Below the pieces are notes generated by a model that was not told the origin of the DNA, did no database searches, and saw nothing but the letters and a program-made list of their open reading frames with translations. DNA of 64,000 nucleotides, taken from the NCBI RefSeq assembly GCF_034531395.1, contig NZ_JARVCO010000002.1, positions 859,612-923,611 on the forward strand, written 5' to 3'. The stretch's first letter is position 1; each line of letters begins with the position of its first letter. The position numbers were made by a program, and so were the translations under genes. This DNA is from Pontiella agarivorans. Lineage in GTDB: Bacteria > Verrucomicrobiota > Kiritimatiellia > Kiritimatiellales > Pontiellaceae. Shown piece after piece: positions 9,174 to 17,469 of the stretch.

Positions 9174-10134
9174 TTGGATTAAAAACAACACCATGCACCA
9201 CTCCCAATTCTGGGACCTCAAAAAACTGGTGGAGGAAAAAGAGAAACAGAATCTGAAAATCTCCCTTTGTCTGCCGACGCTCAACGAGGAAAAAACCATC
9301 GGAAAAGAGATTGTCATGTTCAAATCCGAACTGATGGATCGCTATCCTTTGCTCGACGAAATTGCCGTGATCGACTCCGGCTCCACTGATGCCACCCGCG
9401 AAATTTCCGCGAATTTCGGAGCCGATGTTCATCTCTCCTCCGACATTCTTCCGCAATACGGGGAAAAAAAGGGAAAAGGCGAAAACCTTTGGAAAGCGGT
9501 ATACGAACTGAACGGCGACGTCATTGTGTATGTCGACGCCGACATCAAAAACATCCACCCGCGTTTCGTCTACGGCCTGGTTGCTCCGTTGATTTACCGC
9601 CCGGAAGTACACTATGTGAAAGCGTTCTACGACCGTCCACTCGCCTTTTCACAAGGCGTACGGCCATCGGGCGGCGGACGCGTTACCGAGATTCTCACAC
9701 GTCCGCTCTTCTCACTTTTCTTCCCCGAGCTGACCGGTCTGGTGCAGCCGCTTTCCGGTGAATACGCTGTACGACGCGAAGTACTGGAATCCATCCCGTT
9801 CCCCATCGGCTACGGGGTGGAAACTTCACACCTGATCGACGTCTATGAAAAATGGGGCATGGAAGCCATCGCCCAGGTCGACCTCGATCAGCGCGTGCAC
9901 CGCAATCAGGAAACACGCGATCTTGGAAAAATGGCGTTCGGCATTCTGCGAGCTTTCCTTTTCCGCGCCGAAGAGCTCGGGGTCATCGGAGAACTTCCGG
10001 AGCTCAGCACCGTGCTCAAGCAGTTCCAGGCCCACGACGAAGAATTCGAGCAGGTTTCCCATACCATCGTCGAAGAAGAAAGACCGCCGATGATTGAACT
10101 GCCCGAATACCGCGAAAAATTCGGCATAAAATAA
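9160..10134 (+). CDS. Glucosyl-3-phosphoglycerate synthase-like GT81 glycosyltransferase
   Basis: A 324-residue GT-A protein. LKISLCLPTLNEEKTIGKEI, the AVIDSGSTDATREI nucleotide site, EKKGKGENLWKAV and the metal motif VYVDADIKNIHPRFVYGL match GpgS (UDP-glucose + 3-phosphoglycerate to glucosyl-3-phosphoglycerate). GpgS is the first step to glucosylglycerate, a compatible solute. No matching phosphatase (GpgP) is visible next to it. The true start is the ATG at 9160, with GGAGG at 9147-9151 inside the preceding gene; the longer frame upstream belongs to the other reading frame of that gene. It pairs logically with the GH13_18 phosphorylase that can recycle the product. Confidence 0.82.
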   Translation: MSLNDWIKNNTMHHSQFWDLKKLVEEKEKQNLKISLCLPTLNEEKTIGKEIVMFKSELMDRYPLLDEIAVIDSGSTDATREISANFGADVHLSSDILPQYGEKKGKGENLWKAVYELNGDVIVYVDADIKNIHPRFVYGLVAPLIYRPEVHYVKAFYDRPLAFSQGVRPSGGGRVTEILTRPLFSLFFPELTGLVQPLSGEYAVRREVLESIPFPIGYGVETSHLIDVYEKWGMEAIAQVDLDQRVHRNQETRDLGKMAFGILRAFLFRAEELGVIGELPELSTVLKQFQAHDEEFEQVSHTIVEEERPPMIELPEYREKFGIK

Positions 10135-10205
10135 AAAACACGAAAACACGGAATACGCAGACATTCCAGCGCTGCCGTTTCCGTGTATTCAGTGTAGTCC
10201 GTGGT
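10135..10205. repeat. Intergenic inverted repeat of a dispersed-repeat type
   Basis: The 76-bp gap between the GpgS-like gene and the next glycosyltransferase contains ACACGGAATAC near 10154 and, in inverted orientation, TTTCCGTGTATTC near 10189, ending GTGTAGTCCGTGGTTGG. This wording (TTCCGTGTATTC-GTG-AGTCCGTGG) is familiar from non-coding dispersed repeats of several Verrucomicrobiota-type genomes; that recognition is from memory. No ribosome site is evident for the gene that follows, so the repeat abuts its start. Confidence 0.5.
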
Positions 10206-10210
10206 TGGAT

Positions 10211-11629
10211 ATGAATAAATTAGCTGTAGCTGTCATTCATTATCACCTGCGTCCCGGCGGCGTGACGCGGGTGATTGAACGTGCCGTTGAATCACTGAAC
10301 GACCGAATCGACTTTTTTTGTATCAGCGGAGAGGCCACGTCCGAAGATGCGCAACTGTTTCCCATCTCCGGAACCTTCCAGCCATTGGAATATTCCAACG
10401 CCGCCGATTTTCCAACGCCGGAAAAATCAGTTAAGGAACTCCGGCAGCTGGCCCGGAATCATTTCGGGCGTGATCCGGACATCTGGCATATCCACAATCA
10501 CGCACTGGGAAAAAACGGTTTTATGCCGCAACTCGTCTGGACGCTGGCCGGCGCCGGATGCCGCCTGCTGCTGCAGCCGCACGACTTTGCCGAAGACGGC
10601 CGGGCCGCAAACTATAAACTGCTCACCGAAGCTCTCGGCGAAAACCTGAACCAGATACTCTATCCCGATGCCGAGCATATTGTCTATGCTCCGATTAATT
10701 TCCGGGATAAATCCTTCCTTGAAAACATCGGACTTTCCAACGTCCGGGAACTGCCGAATTCAGTCACCGCACACGAAGCGTCCCCCCTCGGAAAAACCAC
10801 CCGCACCATTGTCTATCCCGCCCGGGCCATCCGCCGGAAAAATCTCGGCGAATTCCTGCTGTGGAGCCTGCTCGCACCCGAAGGTTATCTGTTCCAGAGC
10901 ACCCTCGCCCCGCAGAATCCCAAGTGGCAGGTTTACTATGATGAATGGGTCAAGTTTGCCGAAGAGCTTAATCTTCCGGTTGAATTCGATGCGGGTCGCA
11001 AACACGATTTTTCAGAACTCGTCCATAATGCCGACGCATTAATGACGACCAGTATTCAGGAAGGCTTCGGCCTCGCCTTCCTCGAACCCTGGCTGGAAGG
11101 TAAAAATCTGATCGGCCGCAGGCTTCCGGAAATCACCACTGACTTTGAAACTGAAGGCCTCAATCTTTCCGGACTGTACGAGTCCCTGCCCGTACCGCTG
11201 GCATGGGCCGGCGAAACAACATTTTTCCAGACCCTGGAAAAAGCGATGCGCGAAATGTACACCGCCTATTCCAAACCCTGGAACCCGGCGATACTCGCCG
11301 AAGCCGAATCCGCGCTCGTCAAAAACGGAACCGTTGATTTTGGTATTCTCGATGAAGCGCTGCAGCGGAATGTTATCCGTCATCTGGCGGCGCATCCCGA
11401 AGACCGAAAACAACTCCCCCCGCTTCCCCTGACCCCTGCTGCCGGAGTGATTGAGATCAACCGCAGCATTGCCGAATCCCATTACAGCCAGGCCGCCTAT
11501 GCCAACCGGTTGCTCGAACTATATCAGGATCTCGCGGCGGCTGAACCCGGCGATATAACTTCCGGCCATGCCCCCGCCCTGCTCGACCAGTTCCTGAAAC
11601 CCGAACGCTTCAACCTGCTCAGAACGTAG
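10211..11629 (+). CDS. GT4-like glycosyltransferase
   Basis: A 472-residue protein. The N-terminus LAVAVIHYHLRPGGVTRVIERA and the segment DIWHIHNHALGKN are typical of GT-B enzymes. The donor half has IVYPARAIRRKNLGEFLLW and ALMTTSIQEGFGLAFLEPWLEGK, with the E-x7-E-like acidic pair. The C-terminal 100 residues are an extension rich in helices, without a domain I recognise. The start was placed at the ATG at 10211; the TTG six bases upstream is less likely. It is the last gene of the plus-strand unit after the peptidase and the GpgS-like gene. Acceptor unknown; the locus suggests solute or polysaccharide glycosylation. Confidence 0.75.
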   Translation: MNKLAVAVIHYHLRPGGVTRVIERAVESLNDRIDFFCISGEATSEDAQLFPISGTFQPLEYSNAADFPTPEKSVKELRQLARNHFGRDPDIWHIHNHALGKNGFMPQLVWTLAGAGCRLLLQPHDFAEDGRAANYKLLTEALGENLNQILYPDAEHIVYAPINFRDKSFLENIGLSNVRELPNSVTAHEASPLGKTTRTIVYPARAIRRKNLGEFLLWSLLAPEGYLFQSTLAPQNPKWQVYYDEWVKFAEELNLPVEFDAGRKHDFSELVHNADALMTTSIQEGFGLAFLEPWLEGKNLIGRRLPEITTDFETEGLNLSGLYESLPVPLAWAGETTFFQTLEKAMREMYTAYSKPWNPAILAEAESALVKNGTVDFGILDEALQRNVIRHLAAHPEDRKQLPPLPLTPAAGVIEINRSIAESHYSQAAYANRLLELYQDLAAAEPGDITSGHAPALLDQFLKPERFNLLRT

Positions 11630-11760
11630 ACCTGTCATCCGGCTTCATTATCCGCCCGACATTCATCACGAAGGAGCCAATCGGTAAACGCAGAACAAAC
11701 GTTCCGCTTTTTTTCTTCAGCACTATTGGGCGGAAAGCCGGCGAGACGCCTTGAGGACAC

Positions 11761-11792
11761 AAAAAAGCGCGCAACCGTTACCGGAAGCGCGC
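11761..11792 (-). terminator. Intrinsic terminator of nrdJ
   Basis: Read on the minus strand this is GCGCGC, a loop holding CCGGTAACGG, GCGCGC and then six T residues, about 30 bp past the nrdJ stop. It lies in the convergent gap between the glycosyltransferase and nrdJ. Confidence 0.8.
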
Positions 11793-11819
11793 GTTTGGCA
11801 GAAGAACCTGCGGGGACTC

Positions 11820-14078
11820 TTAAACGATTTCGCAGGCGCCGCCGGCACAGGCAATTTCGCCTTGCAGGTTGGTTTCGTCGGACTCCTCTTTCATCTGCGT
11901 GTAGTCGACGGAGCGGAACTTGGAGATCAGCTCGTTCCACAGGGTTTCATCCTGTGCGGTAACAACCTCTTCGTGCGGAGCCTGCTGGTAAATCTTATCC
12001 CCGGTGGCGGCCAGCATGCTGATGCCGGTGAAGTCGGCGCGATTTTCCCAGATATAGTCGGCCACATCGTCCCATTCGTCGTCGCGAACAGTCAGAGTAT
12101 TGGACACATTGTGATAGAGACCGGGGTTGAGTTCCGGACGGGCTGTTCCGGGCACGACCCAGTTCTGCTGGGTGGAGTGCACATGCTTCAGCAGATCCAT
12201 CGCCGACATTTCCGAGCGCAGGATTGCTTCATCCGGAGCTTCGACACAGAATGTAATAACATCGTCGGTTTTGTTGGCACTCCAAACGGATTCTTCGCAC
12301 ATGTGCGGATTCACTTCGTTGAAGAATTTGTACACCGGGTCGGTCTTATTGGCCTGGGCGCGACGGAAGTAACGGCGGGCGTGACGCGGATGAATGCCCG
12401 ATGCAGTTCCGAGCAGCAGCGACGTAGATCCGGCCGGTTTTACGCAGGTCAGACGCGCAGCCGGTTCTGTACCGATTTTCAGGGTGATTTCACGATTCAC
12501 TTCAATGGCATATTTCGCCATTTTCTGCTGGAGATTCGGATCCAGCGTAATCGCCGGCGAGTCCATCATGCCGGTAATCGATACACCGAGCAGCGCCTCG
12601 CGACGGCAGAGCTTTTCGGTGGTTTCACCGAGATACGGGAAACTGGTATATGCAGCCTGCAGCGAACCGATAATGGTTGCGGCACGAACTGCAATGCGGA
12701 AATCCTCTTCGGACTGCAGCTTGGCGCCGTTGATTTCGGTCAGATTGCAGAACTGCCAGCCGGATTCGATGGTCACATTGCCGTCGTCGTCTTTCACTTC
12801 CAGGTGCGGGTTCAATCCGATTTCACAGCAGGGATTGCAGCCATGGGACTGATCGTTTGCAAAATAGAAGCCGGGTTCGCCCCACTCTTTCTGTTTCTGG
12901 AAAATACGCAGGAACTGGGCTTTGGAGGTTTCGCCGCGAATCAATTTGACCGAGTTGTTGGAGCGGCCGCGCTGCGGATTGGTTTCGAACCAGTTTCCGC
13001 GCTTGGCATTCATCATTTCACCGTCATCCGGCGAAAAGAGACAGATCGTTGCCGATCGACGTACACCGCCGGCAATTACCGCATCGGCCGCATGCATCAT
13101 AATATCATAGGCTTCGATCGGTTTAAGTTTACGCCCGAGAGCACCGTCGAGCACGCTGCGGGCACGTTCCAGTGCACGACGCAGCGGAACATGGCCGGGA
13201 GCCCGTCCGCCGGAGGTACCCAGCTTGGCACCGCGCGGACGAATCAGGGAATAGTTGAACTCGACCAGATAGCCTTCCGTATAGCTGTCCATCAGCGCCT
13301 GCATGGCATCCGCCCAGCCTTCGATGGTATCTGGAATTGTAAAGTGAACCACGGAACCTTCATCAATACTTGCCGCCAGCGGAGGCAGTTTTTCAACATG
13401 TTCAAACTCAACGCTGAAGCCTACACCGGTGCCGCAAAGCAACAGGAACAGACCCTCTGCAAAAAATTCTATCCGGTCGCAGATACCGAAGGTGCAATTG
13501 TACATGCGGGCATGATTCGATTCGATGGCTTTGCCTCCGAACTGCATGGAGCGCATGGAGGGCAGGCAGCGTTTTTCGAGCACCTGTTCGAAAGCCCAGT
13601 TGATATCTTCTTCTGCGGCCGGGAATTGACGCAGGTGCATGTCCCGTACGCGGCTGACTGCTTCAGCAAATGTTTCGCGCCGGCCGAGCTCCGGCAGAAA
13701 ACGGGCATAGCGGCTGGCCAGCATGTAGTCCTGAATTGCGGAGGCATCGGGACGCAGGCGCTGATTACGGGCCTGCTTGTGCTCCTCGCGGTAAAGAATG
13801 TACGCTTTGGCCACATCGTACAGGCCGGCCCCCATCAGCTGCTGCTCCACCAGATCCTGAATGTGCTCGACATCGACTTCCTCATTGCCTCGGCTCTTAT
13901 ATCCGGTGATGATATTGTCGATTTTAGTGGTGATGTCCTTGACGATAGTCACAAGATGTTGTGGTACATCATCGGAATCTTTGATGGTCCCCCGGACCGC
14001 CTTTTCGATGGCGGCGTAGATTTTTTCCTGGTCGTAATCGACCGTCGCGTAATCGCGTTTTTTAACTTTTATAGCCAT
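11820..14078 (-). CDS. nrdJ: Adenosylcobalamin-dependent ribonucleoside-triphosphate reductase (class II)
   Basis: A 752-residue reductase close in length to the monomeric Lactobacillus RTPR. An ATP-cone occupies residues 4-95 (KVKKRDYATVDYDQEKI). Active-site landmarks: MYNCTFG (redox Cys), LLLCGTGVGFSVE, NPCCEIGLNP (thiyl Cys and catalytic Glu; the usual NPCGEI has Gly where this has Cys), WQFCNLTEI (second redox Cys), VKPAGSTSLLLGTASGIHPRHA, and the C-terminal thiol shuttle CAGGAC. It reduces ribonucleotides to deoxyribonucleotides without oxygen, using coenzyme B12, in keeping with anaerobic life. The ATG has AAGGGG upstream. Two NrdR-type boxes lie 76-123 bp upstream and a terminator follows. 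I saw no cobalamin riboswitch. Confidence 0.93.
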   Translation of the reverse strand: MAIKVKKRDYATVDYDQEKIYAAIEKAVRGTIKDSDDVPQHLVTIVKDITTKIDNIITGYKSRGNEEVDVEHIQDLVEQQLMGAGLYDVAKAYILYREEHKQARNQRLRPDASAIQDYMLASRYARFLPELGRRETFAEAVSRVRDMHLRQFPAAEEDINWAFEQVLEKRCLPSMRSMQFGGKAIESNHARMYNCTFGICDRIEFFAEGLFLLLCGTGVGFSVEFEHVEKLPPLAASIDEGSVVHFTIPDTIEGWADAMQALMDSYTEGYLVEFNYSLIRPRGAKLGTSGGRAPGHVPLRRALERARSVLDGALGRKLKPIEAYDIMMHAADAVIAGGVRRSATICLFSPDDGEMMNAKRGNWFETNPQRGRSNNSVKLIRGETSKAQFLRIFQKQKEWGEPGFYFANDQSHGCNPCCEIGLNPHLEVKDDDGNVTIESGWQFCNLTEINGAKLQSEEDFRIAVRAATIIGSLQAAYTSFPYLGETTEKLCRREALLGVSITGMMDSPAITLDPNLQQKMAKYAIEVNREITLKIGTEPAARLTCVKPAGSTSLLLGTASGIHPRHARRYFRRAQANKTDPVYKFFNEVNPHMCEESVWSANKTDDVITFCVEAPDEAILRSEMSAMDLLKHVHSTQQNWVVPGTARPELNPGLYHNVSNTLTVRDDEWDDVADYIWENRADFTGISMLAATGDKIYQQAPHEEVVTAQDETLWNELISKFRSVDYTQMKEESDETNLQGEIACAGGACEIV

Positions 14079-14153
14079 TTATGCCCCTTTTGCAAAACAA
14101 GCGCTGATGGTGATCCTGAACGTCTGAGGGATACTTCGTGAATGCATATCATC

Positions 14154-14201
14154 ATACTAGATATAGTATCCTCCCGAAAACAGACGCACAATATATATGC
14201 A
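14154..14201. promoter_or_regulatory. Tandem NrdR-box operator of nrdJ
   Basis: Box 1 is ATACTAGATATAGTAT (14154-14169), box 2 GCACAATATATATGCA (14186-14201). Each is 16 bp and they are separated by 16 bp, i.e. about three helical turns centre to centre. This is the known arrangement of NrdR repressor sites in front of ribonucleotide reductase genes. Both lie upstream of the nrdJ start on the minus strand. Box wording and spacing are seen; binding by NrdR is inferred. Confidence 0.72.
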
Positions 14202-14426
14202 GTTATTGATATTGAAGCAAAAAAAAACAAAAAACAAAACAGGGCGTTTTACACTCAGGATTTAACCTGTTTCGTTCAGCTGATTTACACCAAATCTAAA
14301 AAAACGGTTAAAAAAGTATAAGCGTTCTGGAGCCTGAAAAATAAACTCAGCGCCTTTTTTAATGCCCAACTGAAAAACCACAATATATATGCGCTCGTTT
14401 TCGCTATGGCCAATAGGCACACTCTA

Positions 14427-14455
14427 TTGACAACCCTCTGCAAAGATGCACTATA
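14427..14455 (+). promoter_or_regulatory. Promoter immediately upstream of the STAS-like gene
   Basis: TTGACA (14427-14432) is followed after 17 bases by ACTATA (14450-14455). The predicted transcription start falls at or a few bases before the ATG at 14465, and there is no ribosome site, so the mRNA may be leaderless. Confidence 0.5.
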
Positions 14456-14464
14456 CCGGGCTGA

Positions 14465-14827
14465 ATGAAAATGAAAGTCACATATAATGAGGAGCAGCGC
14501 TTCATCGTAGCCGAAATCGTCGGACTGCTGGATATGGAGGCTGTCGAACGAGGGCTGGTTGAAATGAACACCGTGATGGATCGATATAAATGCCATCATG
14601 TGCTCTACGACCTGTGCCAGGTTGAACTGGCTCTCGAAGTGCATGAAATATACTTCGTTCCGAAGCTTCTCAAAGAAGCCGGTAATATGAATGTGAAACG
14701 GGCTGTGCTTTTTTCTACGGAAAACGAACAGGATTTCGCCTTTTTTGAGACTGTTGCTGGAAATCAGGGTCTGAACGTTCAAATATTCGCCGAACGCAAA
14801 CCCGCGCTCGACTGGCTCCTTGCATGA
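14465..14827 (+). CDS. STAS/SpoIIAA-like small protein
   Basis: A 120-residue protein. The pattern of short strands and helices (MKVTYNEEQRFIVAEIVGLLDMEAVERGLVEM ... HHVLYDLCQVELAL ... VKRAVLFSTENEQDFAFFETVAGNQGLNVQIF) looks like the SpoIIAA/STAS-like fold found in small regulatory or membrane-associated proteins. The function is unknown. The start could be the ATG at 14465 or 14471; there is no clear ribosome site. Its stop overlaps the start of the GT2 gene as ATGA, so the two are coupled. Confidence 0.6.
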   Translation: MKMKVTYNEEQRFIVAEIVGLLDMEAVERGLVEMNTVMDRYKCHHVLYDLCQVELALEVHEIYFVPKLLKEAGNMNVKRAVLFSTENEQDFAFFETVAGNQGLNVQIFAERKPALDWLLA

Positions 14828-15810
14828 TCGTTTCGGTCATCATGCCTGTCTGGAATGCAGTGAACACTATTTCCAAAACGCTGGAATCCCTTCGTGCCCA
14901 GACCTTCGAATCCATGGAAATTGTGGTTGTGGATGACGGCTCAACCGACGGAACCACCGAGCTCCTGCGCGATCAAAACGGTATTATACTGCTCGAAAGG
15001 CCTCATCGCGGCATCGTGCCTGCACTCAACGACGGCCTGGCCGCGGCGACCGGAAGCTACATTGCCCGAATGGATGCCGATGATTTGTGCCGCCCGGAAC
15101 GCATCGAAAAGCAGGTGAACTATCTTGAAAAACATCCGGAGATCGGATTGGCGGGCTGCCGCGTCGAGTTCGGCGGAGACCGGAAACTGCAGGCCGGCTA
15201 TGCCGCCTACGTGGACTGGATTAATTCGCTGACTGAACCGGAGGATATTGCGCTCAACCGGTTTGTGGAATCTCCGTTCGCCCATCCTTCCGTTATGTTC
15301 CGCCGCGAACTGCTTTCGGCATTCGGAGCTTATCGCGACGGTCCGTTTCCGGAGGATTATGAACTCTGGCTCCGCTGGATGGACGCCGGGGTGAACATGG
15401 GCAAAGTGAATGAGGAGCTCATCACCTGGAACGATCCGCCATCGCGCCTGTCACGCACGGATCAACGTTACTCCGTGGACGCATTTTATAAAACCAAGGC
15501 CGAATACCTTTTCCAATGGCTGGAAAAAAATAATCCCCACCATCCCGATGTCATGATCTGGGGCGCCGGCCGGGTTACCCGCAAACGGGCTGCAATCCTT
15601 AAAGCATGCGGCCTTCGCATTACACATTACATTGATATTAAATCCAGACGCCTCAACTGCGACACCCCCGTCATACGTCCGGAAGAAATTCCTGATCCTG
15701 ATTCCTGTATGCTTCTTTCCATGGTTGGTAACCGCGGTGCCCGAAAGCAGATTTATGATTATCTGACAGAATGCGGATTTGTAGTCGGAGAAAGCATGCT
15801 CTTTTGTTGA
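14824..15810 (+). CDS. GT2 glycosyltransferase with C-terminal nucleotide-binding-like domain
   Basis: A 328-residue protein. Residues 1-230 are a GT-A family 2 transferase: VSVIMPVWNAVNTISKTLESL, VVDDGSTDGTTELL, and the metal motif YIARMDADDLCRPERIEKQV, then FPEDYELWLRWMDAG. Residues about 235-328 (DVMIWGAGRVTRKRAAILKACG then THYIDIKSRR) form a glycine-rich Rossmann-like unit with a GAG-type loop, as found fused to some GT2 proteins. It probably decorates a surface polysaccharide or glycan. Start is coupled to the STAS-like gene. A strong inverted repeat downstream may end transcription. Confidence 0.82.
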   Translation: MIVSVIMPVWNAVNTISKTLESLRAQTFESMEIVVVDDGSTDGTTELLRDQNGIILLERPHRGIVPALNDGLAAATGSYIARMDADDLCRPERIEKQVNYLEKHPEIGLAGCRVEFGGDRKLQAGYAAYVDWINSLTEPEDIALNRFVESPFAHPSVMFRRELLSAFGAYRDGPFPEDYELWLRWMDAGVNMGKVNEELITWNDPPSRLSRTDQRYSVDAFYKTKAEYLFQWLEKNNPHHPDVMIWGAGRVTRKRAAILKACGLRITHYIDIKSRRLNCDTPVIRPEEIPDPDSCMLLSMVGNRGARKQIYDYLTECGFVVGESMLFC

Positions 15811-15839
15811 CCACAATATTGATGCTTTAGTGCTATAAA

Positions 15840-15855
15840 CATACATATATGTATG
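15840..15855. promoter_or_regulatory. 16-bp perfect palindrome upstream of the ATP-grasp operon
   Basis: CATACATATATGTATG is fully self-complementary and lies 157 bp before the operon start and 30 bp after the GT2 stop. It looks like a dimeric repressor site. No regulator is known. Confidence 0.45.
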
Positions 15856-15860
15856 CTTTA

Positions 15861-15896
15861 TATAAAGGCATCTGCACCTCGCGCCATGCCTTTATA
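15861..15896. terminator. Inverted repeat after GT2 gene; terminator or operator
   Basis: TATAAAGGCAT (15861-15871) and ATGCCTTTATA (15886-15896) form an 11-bp stem around 14 bases. On the plus strand the stem is followed by AATTTTATAACC, a weak T tract, so termination of the GT2 transcript is plausible. An operator for the downstream operon is the alternative. Confidence 0.45.
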
Positions 15897-16011
15897 AATT
15901 TTATAACCAAGGTTTTTATAGAGTATTACATCATATTCTTTCCTTAGGCTCACGTTCTGTTGCCCGACGGTGGCACACCTGATGCATCTACGTTTTCAAG
16001 GATGCATAACC

Positions 16012-17469
16012 ATGAATTTTGAAACGTACGAAACGGATGATTTCTTCGATGAGCTGTTTGACAACCAGGGACATTCGCGCGATTCAGCGAAGTTGCTTGT
16101 AAACGCCATCGAATCGTTGGCAGACGGAGATCTGCTGAAACGTCAGGAAGCCAGCGAACGGGCAATGCACAGCATGGGGATAACGTTCAACGTTTATGGT
16201 TCCGACGAGGGTACCGAGCGGACGATTCCGTTCGATATCGTGCCGAGGATAATAGACGGCGCCGAATGGGATGTCGTCGAGGCCGGATTGAAACAGCGGA
16301 TCAAGGCCGTTAACCGGTTTATCGACGACATTTATCACGACCGGAACATCATTGCCGACGGCGTGATTCCTGAATGGATTTTCACTTCTTCGAAGGGGTA
16401 CCTTCCTCAGTGTCAGGGACTGAATCCGCCCAAAGGCGTTTGGGCCCATGTTACCGGAACAGATCTCGTGCGTGATGATAAAGGCACCTTTTTTGTTCTC
16501 GAGGATAATCTCAGGGTACCCTCCGGGGTTTCCTATGTGCTGCTGAACCGGACCCTGATGAAACGTAACTTTCCGGAAGTTTTCCACAAAAGCCATGTGC
16601 GGCGCGTGGTTGACTATCCGGATCAGTTTATGAAAATGCTCCATCATGTTGCTCCGGAAGGAATCGACCGCCCCACTGTTGCGGTCCTGACACCGGGGGT
16701 GTACAACTCGGCCTATTTTGAGCACGCCTTCCTGGCCCAGCAGATGGGCGCTCTGCTGGTGGAAGGCCATGATCTGGTTTATGACGGGAAATATGTATGC
16801 GCACGAACCGTCGAAGGGCTGGTTCGCATCGATGTCATCTATCGGCGGATCGACGATGAATTTCTGGATCCCGAAGTGTTCCGCGAAGATTCCTATCTCG
16901 GCTGTACCGGCATGATGAAGGCTTTCCGTGAAGGAACCCTGACGCTGGCCAACGCCCCGGGAACCGGCGTGGCCGATGATAAGGTGGTTTATGCCTTTGT
17001 CCCGGACATGATAAAATACTATCTGGGCGAGGACCCGCTGCTGCCCAGTGTTCCGACCCATCTGTGCTGCGATGATGAAGCACTGGAATACACGCTGGAT
17101 AATCTCGACAAACTGGTCGTCAAACCCGCCAGCGAGTCGGGCGGATACGGGATGCTGATCGGCCCGAAAGCTTCGCAGAAAGAACGCGACGCCTTTGCCC
17201 GTGCACTGCGTAAAGATCCGCGCAATTATATTTCCCAGCCGACGCTTTCTCTCTCCAGAGCCCCCGTTGTGGTCGATGACCACTTTGAAGGACGGCATGT
17301 GGATTTACGCCCGTTCATCCTGCACCGGGGCGATGACTCCTATGTCCTGCCCGGCGGACTGACACGGGTGGCCCTGAAAAAAGGTTCACTGGTTGTGAAT
17401 TCATCGCAGGGAGGCGGAACAAAAGATACCTGGGTCGTGGACCGGAAAACCGGATTGGAGGTGGCCTGA
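16012..17469 (+). CDS. Circularly permuted type 2 ATP-grasp protein
   Basis: A 485-residue protein of the CP-ATP-grasp (DUF404/DUF407) family. Features: GITFNVYG and RTIPFDIVPRII near the start, RVPSGVSYVLLNR, AVLTPGVYNSAYFEHAFLA, VEGHDLVYDG, VDVIYRRIDDEFLDPEVF, the lysine strand LDKLVVKPASESGGYGMLIG, YISQPTLSLSRAPVVV, VDLRPFILH and the end SSQGGGTKDTWV. ATP-grasp enzymes join a carboxylate to an amine with ATP. Iyer and Aravind predicted that this family makes peptides or peptide tags together with alpha-E and transglutaminase proteins; no reaction is proven to my knowledge. The ATG at 16012 has AAGGA about ten bases upstream. First gene of a tight five-gene operon; the next start overlaps its stop by one base. 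Confidence 0.9.
   Translation: MNFETYETDDFFDELFDNQGHSRDSAKLLVNAIESLADGDLLKRQEASERAMHSMGITFNVYGSDEGTERTIPFDIVPRIIDGAEWDVVEAGLKQRIKAVNRFIDDIYHDRNIIADGVIPEWIFTSSKGYLPQCQGLNPPKGVWAHVTGTDLVRDDKGTFFVLEDNLRVPSGVSYVLLNRTLMKRNFPEVFHKSHVRRVVDYPDQFMKMLHHVAPEGIDRPTVAVLTPGVYNSAYFEHAFLAQQMGALLVEGHDLVYDGKYVCARTVEGLVRIDVIYRRIDDEFLDPEVFREDSYLGCTGMMKAFREGTLTLANAPGTGVADDKVVYAFVPDMIKYYLGEDPLLPSVPTHLCCDDEALEYTLDNLDKLVVKPASESGGYGMLIGPKASQKERDAFARALRKDPRNYISQPTLSLSRAPVVVDDHFEGRHVDLRPFILHRGDDSYVLPGGLTRVALKKGSLVVNSSQGGGTKDTWVVDRKTGLEVA

Larger units (their letters stand above)
14079..14464. other. Divergent control region between nrdJ and the STAS-like gene
   Basis: These 386 bp carry no gene. They hold the tandem NrdR-like boxes (14154-14201), an A-rich stretch (14217-14240), a further lone copy of the second box wording, CCACAATATATATGCG, at 14378-14393, and a promoter for the rightward gene. 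Confidence 0.6.

Noticed and set aside
11751..14141. 796-codon plus-strand open frame
   Set aside because: It is antisense to nrdJ over its whole length; nrdJ has all catalytic motifs and its own signals.
14079..14284. Cobalamin riboswitch upstream of nrdJ
   Set aside because: Expected for some B12-dependent reductases, but no B12-box-like conserved block was seen; the NrdR boxes explain control better.
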